NCBI RefSeq assembly: GCF_003797765.1
Contig: NZ_RKMB01000005.1
Span: forward strand, 62,001-126,000
Origin: Ramlibacter sp. WS9
Lineage (GTDB): Bacteria > Pseudomonadota > Gammaproteobacteria > Burkholderiales > Burkholderiaceae_C
DNA: 64,000 bases
Direction: 5' to 3'
Positions 39,612 to 49,137 of the stretch are shown here, one piece after another (position 1 is the first letter of the stretch; the number at the start of each line of letters is the position of its first letter). A program made the translations under genes and the position numbers. Below the pieces are notes generated by a model, which was given only the letters and a program-made list of their open reading frames with translations, was not told where the DNA came from and searched no databases.

Positions 39612-40134
39612 TTTCCAGGGGCAACAGCATGGCGATGCGTTCGCTGATCGAATCCGCTCGCTCGTGTCCCGCGACACGCTCGATTTCGGCAATCATTTCG
39701 CGGCCGGCCGCCAGCATCGACTCGCGGTCTTTCGCGTCGCGCAATGCTTCGCGGAACCGCTCGGCCTGTGCCGGATCGCGGCGGGCGAACATGCGCTCGC
39801 AGATGTCGAACAGGAACATGCGGGTTGTGGCGAGCGACCGCCTGCCTTCGAACCCGTCGGCGGATCCGACAGGGGCGGGTGGCGACGGCGCGGCGACCTC
39901 CGGTTCCGGGGACCGCGCGGCCCGGGGTTCGCGCGTGAGGGGCTCCAGGTAGCCCCGCTGCATCAAGTTCAGCACGATCTGTTCCCCCAGCCCGTCGAAC
40001 AGCGGACGCAGATCCATCAGCGACTTCTTTCCGTCGCACAGAAGCAGCAAGCTGCGTTCGCGCTGGCCCAACGTGCGCACGCCGGGCCGCAGTTCGGTGC
40101 GTGCCCGCTCGGTTTTCTGAAGCAGCATGGCCAT
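39604..40134 (-). CDS. Hypothetical protein
   Basis: 176 residues, no family recognised and no signal peptide or membrane segment. The N-terminal third (TLGQRERSLLLLCDGKKSLMDLRPLFDGLGEQIVLNLMQRGYLEPL) looks like a small winged-helix-type domain. A Pro/Ala linker follows, then a helical C-terminal part (FLFDICERMFARRDPAQAERFREALRDA). A strong GGAGGACATG ribosome site supports the start. A weak PhoB-like pair lies about 40 bases upstream. Confidence 0.6.
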   Translation of the reverse strand: MAMLLQKTERARTELRPGVRTLGQRERSLLLLCDGKKSLMDLRPLFDGLGEQIVLNLMQRGYLEPLTREPRAARSPEPEVAAPSPPAPVGSADGFEGRRSLATTRMFLFDICERMFARRDPAQAERFREALRDAKDRESMLAAGREMIAEIERVAGHERADSISERIAMLLPLETV

Positions 40135-40172
40135 GTCCTCCTTCCGAAGGAGATCGAGTACACCTCGCCTTC

Positions 40173-40190
40173 ATGACGCGCGAATGAACC
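40173..40190 (-). promoter_or_regulatory. Weak PhoB-box-like pair
   Basis: On the minus strand the heptamers GGTTCAT and GCGTCAT, 4 bases apart, match the CTGTCAT consensus at 4 and 5 of 7 positions. They lie 39 bases before the hypothetical gene that starts at 40134. Alone this is weak; the surrounding Pho-controlled region makes it worth recording. Confidence 0.25.
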
Positions 40191-40223
40191 TGCGGAGGAA
40201 TAACATGGCGGGTGAGGCCTGCA

Positions 40224-41711
40224 ATGACTGAGTTCGAACTCAAACTCGAGATTCCCGCGTCGCGGCTGGCGGGAGTGCTGGCCGCTGTTCGCGAAGGCGG
40301 GGCAACGGGCAAGCGCTTGCGGGCGTGCTACTTCGATACCCACGGCGATGAGCTCGCCGCCGCCGGCATCGTCGTGCGTCTGCGCAAGGAAGGGCGAGTC
40401 TGGGTACAGACCGCCAAGTGCGGCGGTGAGGGGCCGCTGGCGCGCCTGGAGCACAACGTCGCGATCGGCGTACTGCCCGCCGGCGCCGTGCCCGATGTCT
40501 CGCTGTCGCGCCACGCCGATACGGCGGTCGGTGAAAGGATTGCACGGGCGCTCAAGGCCCGGTCGCTGGACGACGCGCCGGTGTTGCAGTCCAGGTTCGA
40601 AACGGACGTGCAGCGCCTCGCGCGCAGAGTGCGATGCAAGAGTTCCGTGATCGAAATTGCGCTCGACCGCGGCAAGGTGCTCGCGGGTGACGCGCAAGCT
40701 GCGCTATGCGAGATCGAGTTTGAACTGCTGGAAGGCGATCCCGCGGACGCGGTGCGGCTTGCGCACGAGTGGCTTGTCGCGCACGGCCTGTGGCTCAGTA
40801 CGACCAGCAAGTCGGCGAAGGGTCGCCGCCTGGCCGAGGGCCGGCCTTTCGGCCCGGCGGTGGAGGCTGTTACCCCGCGTTTGCGCCGAGGCGAACGCGG
40901 CTGCGCGATCATGGCCGCGGTGATCGGCGCCTGCCTCGAACAGGTGCTGGGCAACGCCAGCGAGGTCGGCGCCGGAAGTGTCGAAGCGGAGCACGTACAC
41001 CAACTGCGTGTGGGTGTCCGCCGGCTGCGCAGCGCCTTGCGGGAACTGCGTGCGCTTGCGCCGTCGCTGGACCCGGCCTGGGAGGCGCCGCTGGTCGACG
41101 CGTTCCGGGTCCTTGGCCTCCATCGCGATCACGGCCGCCTGCAAGCCATCACGCAGCCGCAGCTCGAGGCACAAGGCGCGCCGGCTCTGCATGTCGGGGA
41201 TTTGGCCGACCCGCCGGATCTGGAAGCCGCAGTGCGGTCCCCCGCTTTTCAGGGTGTCTTGCTGGGCCTGCTCGAATTCACGCATTCCGCGCAAATGCGG
41301 GAGGTGGCCGGGCTGCCATCGGAAAAGGCCTTGAAGATGCTGGGCGCGCGGCTGGAGAAGCTGCATGCGCAGGGCGTCCGGGACGGCCGCCGCTTCCAGC
41401 AATTGGACCCGCACCGGCAGCATCGTGTGCGCAAGCGCCTGAAGCGGCTGCGCTACCTGGCCGAGTTCGTCGCGCCGCTCTTTCCGGCAAAGAGGGCCCG
41501 CGACTTCATCGCGGCGCTCAAGCCGGTGCAGGACGCGCTGGGCCTGTACAACGATGAGCTGATGGCGCTGGAGGCCTATCGGAGCCTGGCCGAGCGGGAC
41601 CCGGTGGCATGGTTCGGGGCGGGCTGGCACACCGCGCGCCGCGCGCCCAACGCGGCTCAATGCCAGCACGAACTCGAAACTTTCGCCAAGGCCAAGCCCT
41701 TCTGGGATTGA
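40224..41711 (+). CDS. CYTH and CHAD domain protein
   Basis: 495 residues from ATG 40224, with GGTGAGG about 7 bases upstream. The N-terminal CYTH (triphosphate tunnel) domain begins TEFELKLEIP with the ExExK motif, and RLRKEGRVWVQTAK is a tunnel strand. The C-terminal CHAD domain from about residue 230 has conserved His/Arg helices (EHVHQLRVGVRRLRSALREL, HRVRKRLKRLRYLAEF) that bind polyphosphate. Likely an inorganic triphosphatase or polyphosphate-binding protein, consistent with ppk1 and ppx on either side. Confidence 0.88.
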   Translation: MTEFELKLEIPASRLAGVLAAVREGGATGKRLRACYFDTHGDELAAAGIVVRLRKEGRVWVQTAKCGGEGPLARLEHNVAIGVLPAGAVPDVSLSRHADTAVGERIARALKARSLDDAPVLQSRFETDVQRLARRVRCKSSVIEIALDRGKVLAGDAQAALCEIEFELLEGDPADAVRLAHEWLVAHGLWLSTTSKSAKGRRLAEGRPFGPAVEAVTPRLRRGERGCAIMAAVIGACLEQVLGNASEVGAGSVEAEHVHQLRVGVRRLRSALRELRALAPSLDPAWEAPLVDAFRVLGLHRDHGRLQAITQPQLEAQGAPALHVGDLADPPDLEAAVRSPAFQGVLLGLLEFTHSAQMREVAGLPSEKALKMLGARLEKLHAQGVRDGRRFQQLDPHRQHRVRKRLKRLRYLAEFVAPLFPAKRARDFIAALKPVQDALGLYNDELMALEAYRSLAERDPVAWFGAGWHTARRAPNAAQCQHELETFAKAKPFWD

Positions 41712-41733
41712 ACGGTGCGGTAGTTGCCGGCGC

Positions 41734-42768
41734 TCAGGCGTCGCGCCGCCGGAACGCCACCCAGCCCGCCACGACGGTGAAGACCGCGACGATGGCCGCG
41801 ACGACCCAGAAACCATGGTCGTTTTGCGCCAGTGGGACGCCGCCCACGTTCATGCCGAACAGGCCGGCCAGGATGTTGATCGGGAGCGCCAGCACCGTCA
41901 TTACCGTCAGCACGAACAGGCTTCGGCTGTTGCGCTCGTTGACGATGGCCGCCACTTCTTCCTGCAGCAGCTTGATGCGCTCCTGCAGCGACGCCATGTC
42001 GCGCAGCGCCACCGAAAATTCCTCCGTGGCTTCGCGCAGCTGCTGCGTGTCGGACGCGCCCATCCACGCCGGTGGGTGCTGCAGCAGCCGGAACAGTGAC
42101 GCGGGCTCCGGCGCCAGCAGCCGCTGCAGCCGCACCAGCAGGCGGCGCAGTGCGCCGAGCTTGGAGCGCTTGAGATCGAGCCGGTTCGACAGCAGCTCGT
42201 CTTCCACCTTGTCGACCTGGCGCGTCACGCCGCGCACGATGTCCACCAACACGTCGGCTTGCGCGCGCAGCAGGCGCTCCAGCAGCTCCACTGTCGAGCG
42301 GATCGGCTCGCCGCGCTTGATGGCGGTGCGCAGCTGGTCGATGGAGCGCAGCGGCGCCAGCCGCGCCGTCACCACGACCCGGCTGTCCAGGCTGGCCCAC
42401 AGCGTGGAAATGTCCGAAGTGTCGAACGAGAAGTGGAAGTGCACGTCGTTGACGACCGCGATCAACGCGTCTTCGTCGCGTTCGATGCGGGTGGATCGCA
42501 ACTCGTCCTTCAAGGCGTCGTAGAACGTGGGCGTCAGGCCGGCGTGGCGCTCCAGCCAGCGCACGGCGGAGGCGTGTGCCAAATTGAAGTGCAGCCAGAG
42601 AAAGCGGGGCGTCGCTTCGCCGTCAGCGGGCGGCGCTTGTCGAAGCAGAGCCATGCTCTCGGCCGCCGCGCGCGAATCGACGGGCACAGCGGGCGCGCCG
42701 GTCTCGAACAGGTAGCCGCAGATCAGGCCCGATTCATCCGCGCCATAGTTCGAAACCGCGTGATCCAT
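41734..42768 (-). CDS. CorA/ZntB-family divalent cation transporter
   Basis: 344 residues from the ATG at 42768; a TTG at 42774 would add two. The large N-terminal cytoplasmic funnel ends in long helices, followed by two membrane segments (SLFVLTVMTVLALPINILAGLFG, then FWVVAAIVAVFTVVAGWVAF) and the pore signature GMN in LFGMNVGG. Family members move Mg2+, Co2+ or Zn2+. Without more context the ion cannot be named. It lies 13 bases after ppx, and a Mg2+ supply for polyphosphate would make sense. Confidence 0.88.
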   Translation of the reverse strand: MDHAVSNYGADESGLICGYLFETGAPAVPVDSRAAAESMALLRQAPPADGEATPRFLWLHFNLAHASAVRWLERHAGLTPTFYDALKDELRSTRIERDEDALIAVVNDVHFHFSFDTSDISTLWASLDSRVVVTARLAPLRSIDQLRTAIKRGEPIRSTVELLERLLRAQADVLVDIVRGVTRQVDKVEDELLSNRLDLKRSKLGALRRLLVRLQRLLAPEPASLFRLLQHPPAWMGASDTQQLREATEEFSVALRDMASLQERIKLLQEEVAAIVNERNSRSLFVLTVMTVLALPINILAGLFGMNVGGVPLAQNDHGFWVVAAIVAVFTVVAGWVAFRRRDA

Positions 42769-42781
42769 GGGCAAACGGCGC

Positions 42782-44266
42782 TCACGCCAGCAGCAGCGCC
42801 CAAGGCGTCTTCTGCCAGGCGACGGTTTCCTCGCGCAGCAGGTGGGCCGACTGGGGAAAAGCTTTCGTCCATTCGGGACGAAGGCCCAACGTGACCTGTT
42901 GGCCCGCGGCGCGGATCTGCAGGCCCTTCAGGTCCGGGTCGCGCCGCGCGTGGCACAGGATCACGGCCAACCGCAGGCAGAGCAACTGATGGACGAACAG
43001 CGAGTCTTCAAAGTCCGCTTCCAGCTTGCGCAACTTGCCCCGGTGGCCCAGGACCAGCAGGCCCAGGCGGTGCAGCTCCGGCTGCGCGAAGCCCGGCGCA
43101 TCGGCGTTGTCGAGGATGTAGGCGCCATGCTTGTGATAGTCGCTGTGCGAGATGGCGCTGCCGACTTCGTGCAGCTGTGCGGCCCAGCCCAGCTTGCGCA
43201 CGTGGCGTGCGAGTTCGGCCGCGCTCTCGCCCGCGCGCAGCTGGCGCAGCAGCTGGCAAGCGACTTTGCCCACCCGTTGGGCCTGCGCCGGGTCGGCGCC
43301 GAACTTGGCGGCCAGGCGCTGCACGGTGGACGAGCGCACATCGGTCTCGCCCTGTTCGCGGTCCAGCAGGTCATACAGCACGCCGTGCCTCAAGGCGCCC
43401 TGGGCCGCCTGCATCTCTTCGATGCCCAGCAAGTCGAAGACGGCGCGCAGCACGCTGACCCCGCCGCCCACCACCGGGCGCCGGTCGTCCTTGAGGCCGT
43501 CCATCCGCAGGCGGTCGGCGCTGCGTGCTTCCAGCAGGCGCTCGTACAACCAATTCAATCCGTCCCGCGTGATGGTTCCTGCGGGCCCCCCGGCCGCGGC
43601 CAACACGTCCGCCACGGCGCCGATGGTGCCGGACGAGCCGTAGGCCACGTCCCAGGTCTCCGGGCGGTAGGCGTCGAGCGCTTCGTCGAGCACGGCCTTG
43701 GCGGCGATCTCGGCGGATTCGAAGGCCTGCACGGTGAACTGTCCCTGCGGGAAATACTTCATCGACCAGGCGACGCTGCCCACGCGGTAGCTCTCCGTCA
43801 CCTTGGCCGCCAACGACTGGCCGAGGATGAGCTCGGTGGAGCGCCCGCCGATGTCGACCACCAACCGGCGCTCGGCCGACTGCGGCAGCAGGTGGGCCAC
43901 GCCCTGGTAGATAAGGCGGGCTTCTTCGCGCCCGGAGATCACGTCGATGGGAAAGCCGAGCACCTGCCGCGCCTTGGCCAGGAACTCATCCCGGTTGCGC
44001 GCTTCCCGCAGCGTCTGCGTCGCCACCGCCCGCACCTGGGCCCGCTTGAACCCGGCCAGCCGCTCGGCGAAGCGCGCCAGGCAGTCCCAGCCGCGCTGCA
44101 TGGCCTCGGGCGTGAGGTTGCGCGCTTCGTCGAGGCCGTTGCCCTGGCGCACGGTTTCCTTGATGTATTCCGTGCGCTGGATCTGGCCGTGATCGTGGCG
44201 GCCTATCTCCAGGCGATAACTGTTGGAGCCGAGGTCGACCGCGGCGAGCAGGATTCCGTTTTGCAT
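42782..44266 (-). CDS. ppx: Exopolyphosphatase
   Basis: Ppx/GppA phosphatase that releases phosphate from polyphosphate ends, and may act on pppGpp. The ATG at 44266 (MQNGILLAAVDLGSNSYRLEIG) gives 494 residues. Actin-like phosphate loops are in VDLGSNSYRL, VVDIGGRSTELILG and AYGSSGTIGAVADVL, with a catalytic Glu in ISGREEARLIY. The C-terminal HD-like domain is complete (AAQLHEVGSAISHSDYHKHG). It is transcribed towards corA, away from ppk1. Confidence 0.93.
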   Translation of the reverse strand: MQNGILLAAVDLGSNSYRLEIGRHDHGQIQRTEYIKETVRQGNGLDEARNLTPEAMQRGWDCLARFAERLAGFKRAQVRAVATQTLREARNRDEFLAKARQVLGFPIDVISGREEARLIYQGVAHLLPQSAERRLVVDIGGRSTELILGQSLAAKVTESYRVGSVAWSMKYFPQGQFTVQAFESAEIAAKAVLDEALDAYRPETWDVAYGSSGTIGAVADVLAAAGGPAGTITRDGLNWLYERLLEARSADRLRMDGLKDDRRPVVGGGVSVLRAVFDLLGIEEMQAAQGALRHGVLYDLLDREQGETDVRSSTVQRLAAKFGADPAQAQRVGKVACQLLRQLRAGESAAELARHVRKLGWAAQLHEVGSAISHSDYHKHGAYILDNADAPGFAQPELHRLGLLVLGHRGKLRKLEADFEDSLFVHQLLCLRLAVILCHARRDPDLKGLQIRAAGQQVTLGLRPEWTKAFPQSAHLLREETVAWQKTPWALLLA

Positions 44267-44309
44267 GTTCGGGCCAGCATAGCAAACGCCGGCGCCGCGC
44301 TGGGCCTTT

Positions 44310-45446
44310 TCAACCCACAACGCGGCCGTCCACTGTCAACATGCTCTGCGTCACATAGGTCGCGCTGCGCCGCTGCGGGTTGAACGCGATGCGGTAGCCG
44401 CCCACGTCCGTCGCGCCACGGCGCTGGAAGGCCAGCAGCGCGCTGTGACGTGTGGGCGCCGTGTCGATGTCCGCGAGCACTTCATAGGTGTAGCGTGCGG
44501 CAATGTAGCCTGCCAGCGAGAGCGGGGTGGGCGGTTCGTCGAACAGGCGACCGAGCGTTTCCCGGTAGGACCGCACGACGGGCAGGCTCGAGTTGACCAT
44601 CGGCACCGCCTGCGTCGCGATCACCGGTGTACTGCGCGATCCTCCCATCTGCATCATGGTCAGCAGGTTCACGTCGGCCAGCGCCACCACATAGCGTTGG
44701 CGCGATTGCTTGTCCAGGCCCTGGGTGAACTGCACCAGCTCCGGCGTGCCACCGACGAACAGCAGGATGGCGGGCGTGGTTTGAGTCAGCCGCTGCCCGA
44801 GGCGCGAAAGCTCCCCTTCCGCGCGGAAGCTCTGCAGCTTGACCTTGAACTCGCCGGCGATGCGCTCCAGGTCCTGGTGGTAGAGGTTGAATTCGGACGA
44901 CGATGCGTAGACGGCGCCGACATCCTGAACGCCCATCACCGTGAGCGACTTCAGCGCATGGCCGATCTGTTCCTGGCGCGCGGCGAAGATGGGGAAAGTG
45001 CGGTCGTCCACTTCGAGGCTGGAGTTCTGCAGCCAGGGCGCGACGTGCGCGATGGCGATGTTTTCCTGGCGCAGCAGGCCGGCCAGCTGGGTCGCGACCG
45101 GGTCACCTGACGTGCCGGACAGGCAGACGCAATTCGGGTTGTCCTTGATGGAGGCGAGGGCGGCCTGCAAGCTCGGCAATGTTCCATCGACTTCGATCGA
45201 AAGGTGCTGTACGGGCTTGCCGCGTACACCGCCCTTGGCGTTGATGTCCTGCCAGGCGGCGCGCGACCCGATCAGGAAATCCTTCGAAACGTCCTGCTGG
45301 GCCGCCGACGTATCGACGATCTGTGCGATGGCGAGGGGGCGGCCGGTGGCACGTCCGGGCTGTGCCCAGGCGGGGGCGGCGCCGGCCAGCAATGCCCCAA
45401 CCCCCGCCGCGAGAATCCGCCGGCGGGGTATGGCGTGGTGGGTCAT
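44310..45446 (-). CDS. Periplasmic binding protein, branched-chain amino acid (LivK) type
   Basis: Type 1 periplasmic solute-binding protein (Periplas_BP_6) of 378 residues with an exported N-terminus (HAIPRRRILAAGVGALLAGAAPAWA) containing RRR, so Sec or Tat export. The fold begins PLAIAQIVDTSAAQQDVSKDF. No permease or ATPase genes accompany it. Orphan LivK-like proteins are common in Burkholderiales, often as sensors or for unknown ligands. It sits between the fasciclin gene and ppx, and may be carried on the Pho-controlled fasciclin transcript because only 3 bases separate the two genes. Confidence 0.8.
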   Translation of the reverse strand: MTHHAIPRRRILAAGVGALLAGAAPAWAQPGRATGRPLAIAQIVDTSAAQQDVSKDFLIGSRAAWQDINAKGGVRGKPVQHLSIEVDGTLPSLQAALASIKDNPNCVCLSGTSGDPVATQLAGLLRQENIAIAHVAPWLQNSSLEVDDRTFPIFAARQEQIGHALKSLTVMGVQDVGAVYASSSEFNLYHQDLERIAGEFKVKLQSFRAEGELSRLGQRLTQTTPAILLFVGGTPELVQFTQGLDKQSRQRYVVALADVNLLTMMQMGGSRSTPVIATQAVPMVNSSLPVVRSYRETLGRLFDEPPTPLSLAGYIAARYTYEVLADIDTAPTRHSALLAFQRRGATDVGGYRIAFNPQRRSATYVTQSMLTVDGRVVG

Positions 45447-45449
45447 GGG

Positions 45450-45932
45450 TCAGCGGCGCGGCGGCATCAGGACGCGGTCGACGGTGTGCACCACGCCGTT
45501 GGTGGCAACAATGTCCGACTGCTGGACCATGGCGTCCTCCACTGTCACGAACTCGCCGGCCTTGGACAGGGCCACATTGCCGCCCTCGGCGGTCTTGGCG
45601 TTGCCGTTCTTGATGTCGGCCGACATCATCTTGCTCGGCACGACGTGGTAGCTCAGCATGGCCTTCAGTTTGGCCGGGTTGCTTGCCAGCTCGTCCATGG
45701 TCTTGGCCGGCACGGCCTTGAAGGCGTCATTGGTCGGTGCGAACACGGTGTAGGGGCCGGTGGCCTTGAGCGTGTCGGCCAGGCCGGACTTGGCCACCAG
45801 GCCGTTCAAGGTGCTGAGGTTGGGGTTGTGGGCGATGGTGTCGGCCACCGAAACAGGGGCGGACACGGGCTGGGTGGCACAGGCGGCCAGCAGGGCCAAC
45901 AGGGGAGCAGCGATCAGGATGCGGCGGTTCAT
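45450..45932 (-). CDS. Fasciclin-domain lipoprotein, probably PhoB-controlled
   Basis: 160 residues from ATG 45932, preceded by a strong GGAGGAAG site. The lipobox LLAAC puts the lipid on Cys18, followed by one FAS1 domain. The FAS1 motifs are ATGPYTVFAPTNDAFKAV (H1 box), LSYHVVPSKMMSADI and NGVVHTVDRVLMPP (H2 box). FAS1 lipoproteins often mediate surface adhesion. Four PhoB-box heptamers in a row upstream suggest strong induction under phosphate starvation, which is unusual for this family. Confidence 0.88.
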   Translation of the reverse strand: MNRRILIAAPLLALLAACATQPVSAPVSVADTIAHNPNLSTLNGLVAKSGLADTLKATGPYTVFAPTNDAFKAVPAKTMDELASNPAKLKAMLSYHVVPSKMMSADIKNGNAKTAEGGNVALSKAGEFVTVEDAMVQQSDIVATNGVVHTVDRVLMPPRR

Positions 45933-45961
45933 GGTTCTTCCTCCAGTAAAGGGTTCGCCCG

Positions 45962-46017
45962 AGCGTAGGTGCGGCGCGTGACACAACCGTGACTGGTTTG
46001 TGACCAAACCATGACAA
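45962..46017 (-). promoter_or_regulatory. Four-heptamer PhoB site and -10 for the fasciclin gene
   Basis: On the minus strand TTGTCAT (46011-46017), TGGTCAC (46000-46006), CAGTCAC (45989-45995) and GTGTCAC (45978-45984) repeat with an exact 11 bp period. After a 10-base spacer comes the -10-like TACGCT (45962-45967). The ATG is 30 bases further. Confidence 0.82.
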
Positions 46018-46042
46018 AACCTGAATCGGCCCACCGGGGAGG

Positions 46043-46076
46043 ATGTCATTGCGCTGTCACAAAGCCTTCTTACAGT
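46043..46076 (+). promoter_or_regulatory. PhoB box and -10 for pstS
   Basis: ATGTCAT (46043-46049) and CTGTCAC (46054-46060), 4 bases apart, followed by a 10-base spacer and TACAGT (46071-46076) as -10. Transcription should begin near 46083, about 30 bases before the pstS ATG. Confidence 0.85.
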
Positions 46077-46112
46077 CGGCAGCATCCGATTCCAAACACG
46101 AGAGGTTTTCTC

Positions 46113-47153
46113 ATGCACAAGAGTTTTTGCGGCCTTGCGTTCGCCGCCGCGGCGGTCAGTTTCACCGGCCTGGCGATGGCCCAGGACGGCGTCACGGGCG
46201 CCGGCGCCAGCTTCCCCGCGCCCCTGTATTCGAAGTGGGCGGCCGACTACAACAAGGCGACGGGCGTCAAGATCAACTACCAGTCGGTGGGTTCGGGTGC
46301 CGGCATCAAGCAGATCGAAGCCAAGACCGTGGATTTCGGCGCCTCCGACGCGCCCTTGAAGGACGAAGAACTCGCCAAGAAGGGCCTGCTGCAGTTCCCC
46401 ACCGTGATCGGTGGCGTGATCCCCGTGGTCAACATCAAGGGCATCGCTCCCGGCCAGCTCAAGCTGAACGGCCAGGTGCTGGGCGACATCTACCTGGGCA
46501 AGATCACCAAGTGGACCGACCCGGCCATCAAGGCGCTCAATCCCTCGCTGGCGCTGCCTGACGCGGCGATCGCGGCCGTGCGGCGCGCCGACGGCTCGGG
46601 CACCAGCTTCATCTTCACCAACTACCTGTCCAAGGTGAACGCCGAGTGGAAGGCCAAGGTCGGCGAGGGCACCGCCGTGAACTGGCCCACCGGCGCGGGC
46701 GGCAAGGGCAACGAGGGCGTGGCCGCTTTCGTCGGCCGCCTGCCCAACTCGATCGGCTACGTCGAATACGCCTACGTCAAGCAGAACAAGATGACGTACG
46801 CCCAGATGCAGAACGCCAACGGCGCCTTCGTGTCCCCCGAAGACGGCGCTTTCAAGGCCGCCGCGGCCGGCGCGGACTGGTCCAAGACGTTCTACCAGAT
46901 CCTCACCAACCAGCCCGGCGCACAAGCGTGGCCGATCACCGGCGCCACATTCATCATGATGCACAAGGTGCAGGACAAGCCGGCGCAGGCCGCTGCCTCG
47001 CTCAAGTTCTTCGAGTGGGCCTACAAGAACGGCGACAAGACCGCCGACGACCTGGACTACGTGCCCATGCCCGCCAGTGTGAAGACGCAGATCGAGAAGG
47101 CCTGGGGCGAGATCAAGGACGCGTCCGGCAAGCCGGTTTACGCGGTCAAGTAA
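46113..47153 (+). CDS. pstS: Phosphate ABC transporter, substrate-binding protein PstS
   Basis: High-affinity periplasmic phosphate-binding protein. ATG 46113 gives 346 residues with signal peptide ending AMA before [16 protein letters not shown]. Phosphate-contact loops are recognisable in [21 protein letters not shown] and [16 protein letters not shown]. An in-frame codon at 46011 lies upstream of the promoter and is not the start. It is first in the pstSCAB-phoU-phoB-phoR cluster. Confidence 0.97.
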   Translation: MHKSFCGLAFAAAAVSFTGLAMAQDGVTGAGASFPAPLYSKWAADYNKATGVKINYQSVGSGAGIKQIEAKTVDFGASDAPLKDEELAKKGLLQFPTVIGGVIPVVNIKGIAPGQLKLNGQVLGDIYLGKITKWTDPAIKALNPSLALPDAAIAAVRRADGSGTSFIFTNYLSKVNAEWKAKVGEGTAVNWPTGAGGKGNEGVAAFVGRLPNSIGYVEYAYVKQNKMTYAQMQNANGAFVSPEDGAFKAAAAGADWSKTFYQILTNQPGAQAWPITGATFIMMHKVQDKPAQAAASLKFFEWAYKNGDKTADDLDYVPMPASVKTQIEKAWGEIKDASGKPVYAVK

Positions 47154-47208
47154 GCCCCGTTTCGCCAGGGAATAACAACAGCGCGACGCGCAAACCGAGG
47201 AGGGGCTT

Positions 47209-48246
47209 GTGTCCTCTACACTTCCGGCCCATGAGGCCTCACTTGAAATGGCCGGCGCCATGCCGCGGCGGCGCGAGCGCGACATGACCCCGCCGCCCAC
47301 TCGGCCCCGCATCGCGGCTGCCCTGGCCGACCGCCTGTTCGGCTGGGCCGCCAAGGGGGCCGCGCTGATTACGCTCGGCCTGCTGTTGGCGATCCTGGGC
47401 TCGTTGGTGCTCGGCGCCTGGCCGGCGATCGAGAAGTACGGCCTGGGCTTCCTCACCAATACGGTGTGGGATCCCGTCAACGAGGAATTCGGCGGGCTGG
47501 TGATGATCTACGGCACCATCGCCACGTCGATCATCGCACTGGTGATTGCCGTGCCGGTGAGTTTCGGCATCGCACTGTTTCTCACCGAGCTTTCGCCGGC
47601 CTGGCTCAAGCGTCCGCTGGGCACTGCCATCGAGCTGCTGGCGGCCGTGCCTTCCATCGTCTATGGCATGTGGGGCCTGCTGGTGTTTGGGCCCATCCTC
47701 GCGACCTATGTGCAGCAGCCGCTGCAAACGCTGTTTGCCGGCGTGCCTTACCTGGGCGCGCTGGTGTCGGGGCCGCCGGTGGGCATCGGCATCCTTTCGG
47801 CCGGCATCATCCTGGCGATCATGATCATTCCGTTCATCGCTTCCGTGATGCGCGACGTGTTCGACGTCACACCGCCGATGCTCAAGGAGTCGGCCTATGC
47901 GCTCGGTTCGACGACCTGGGAGGTCGTATCGCGTGTCGTCTTGCCGTACACCAAGGCCGGCGTGGTGGGCGGCATCATGCTGGGCTTGGGCCGCGCGCTC
48001 GGCGAGACCATGGCCGTGACGTTCGTCATCGGCAACTTCAACCAGCTGGATTCGCTTTCGCTGTTCCAGGCGGCCAACAGCATCACCTCGGCCCTGGCCA
48101 ACGAATTCGCGGAAGCGGGCAGTGGCATGCACCAGGCGGCGCTGATCTACCTTGGTCTCGTTTTGTTCTTCATCACCTTTGTGGTGCTGTCGCTGTCGAA
48201 GCTGCTGCTCGCGCAACTGCGCAAGAGCGAAGGGGCACGTTCATGA
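47209..48246 (+). CDS. pstC: Phosphate ABC transporter permease PstC
   Basis: Inner-membrane permease half with six helices. The start is placed at GTG 47209 because GAGGAGG (47197-47203) lies 5 bases upstream, giving 345 residues; an in-frame ATG at 47284 ([14 protein letters not shown]) lacks a ribosome site but would give a more usual N-terminus. The permease EAA loop is in [29 protein letters not shown], and [10 protein letters not shown] is conserved. The stop overlaps the pstA ATG. Confidence 0.93.
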   Translation: MSSTLPAHEASLEMAGAMPRRRERDMTPPPTRPRIAAALADRLFGWAAKGAALITLGLLLAILGSLVLGAWPAIEKYGLGFLTNTVWDPVNEEFGGLVMIYGTIATSIIALVIAVPVSFGIALFLTELSPAWLKRPLGTAIELLAAVPSIVYGMWGLLVFGPILATYVQQPLQTLFAGVPYLGALVSGPPVGIGILSAGIILAIMIIPFIASVMRDVFDVTPPMLKESAYALGSTTWEVVSRVVLPYTKAGVVGGIMLGLGRALGETMAVTFVIGNFNQLDSLSLFQAANSITSALANEFAEAGSGMHQAALIYLGLVLFFITFVVLSLSKLLLAQLRKSEGARS

Positions 48247-49133
48247 ACGCGGGCACAGGGGCTCACCTGATCGAGGCCGCGCAGCGGCAGGCCGAACGCG
48301 AACGCATGTACGCCGGCCGCAAACGCGTCAACAAGATCGCGCTCACCTTGTCGCTGGGGGCCATGGCCTTCGGCGTCTTCTGGCTGATCTGGATCCTCTG
48401 GGAGACAGTGACGCTTGGCGTGGCCGGCCTGACCTGGGCCACGCTGTCCCAGATGACGCCCGCGCCCAACGAAGCAGGCGGCCTGGCCAATGCGCTGTGG
48501 GGCTCGTTCGTGATGGTGGCGCTGGCCACGTTCGTCGGCACGCCGGTCGGCATCATGGCGGGCATCTACCTGGCCGAATACGACGTGAAGGGCTGGCTGG
48601 GCTCGCTCACGCGCTTCGTCAACGACATCCTGCTGTCGGCGCCTTCGATCGTGATCGGCCTGTTCGTCTATGCGGTCATCGTTGCCCGCTACAAGTCGTT
48701 TTCCGGCTGGGCCGGCGTCATCGCGCTGGCGCTGATCGTCATCCCCGTGGTGATCCGCACCACCGAGAACATGCTGATGCTGGTTCCCTCCGGCTTGCGC
48801 GAGGCGGCTTATGCGCTGGGCGCGCCCAAGTGGAAGGTCATCATGAGCATCACACTGCGCGCGGCCCGAGCGGGGGTCGTCACCGGCATCCTGCTCGCGG
48901 TGGCGCGCATCTCGGGTGAAACCGCGCCGCTGCTGTTCACCGCGCTGTCCAACCAGTTCTGGACGTCCGACCTGTCGCAGCCGATGGCCAGCCTGCCCGT
49001 GACCATCTTCAAGTTCGCGATGAGTCCTTACGAAAACTGGCAGCAGCTGGCCTGGGCCGGCGTGTTCCTCATCACCGTCGCCGTGCTCGGCCTCAACATC
49101 GTGGCCCGCGTGCTGACCCGCAACAGGATCTAG
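48243..49133 (+). CDS. pstA: Phosphate ABC transporter permease PstA
   Basis: Partner permease of PstC; together they form the phosphate channel. ATG 48243 overlaps the pstC stop and gives 296 residues with six hydrophobic segments. The EAA loop is in [29 protein letters not shown], followed by [14 protein letters not shown]. An upstream in-frame extension lies inside pstC in another reading frame and is not used. Confidence 0.95.
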   Translation: MNAGTGAHLIEAAQRQAERERMYAGRKRVNKIALTLSLGAMAFGVFWLIWILWETVTLGVAGLTWATLSQMTPAPNEAGGLANALWGSFVMVALATFVGTPVGIMAGIYLAEYDVKGWLGSLTRFVNDILLSAPSIVIGLFVYAVIVARYKSFSGWAGVIALALIVIPVVIRTTENMLMLVPSGLREAAYALGAPKWKVIMSITLRAARAGVVTGILLAVARISGETAPLLFTALSNQFWTSDLSQPMASLPVTIFKFAMSPYENWQQLAWAGVFLITVAVLGLNIVARVLTRNRI

Positions 49134-49137
49134 AAAA

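Noticed and set aside
45933..47480. 5' extension of the fasciclin frame to 676 codons
   Set aside because: It would run antisense through pstS and through the promoter; lipobox, ribosome site and PhoB array fix the start at 45932.
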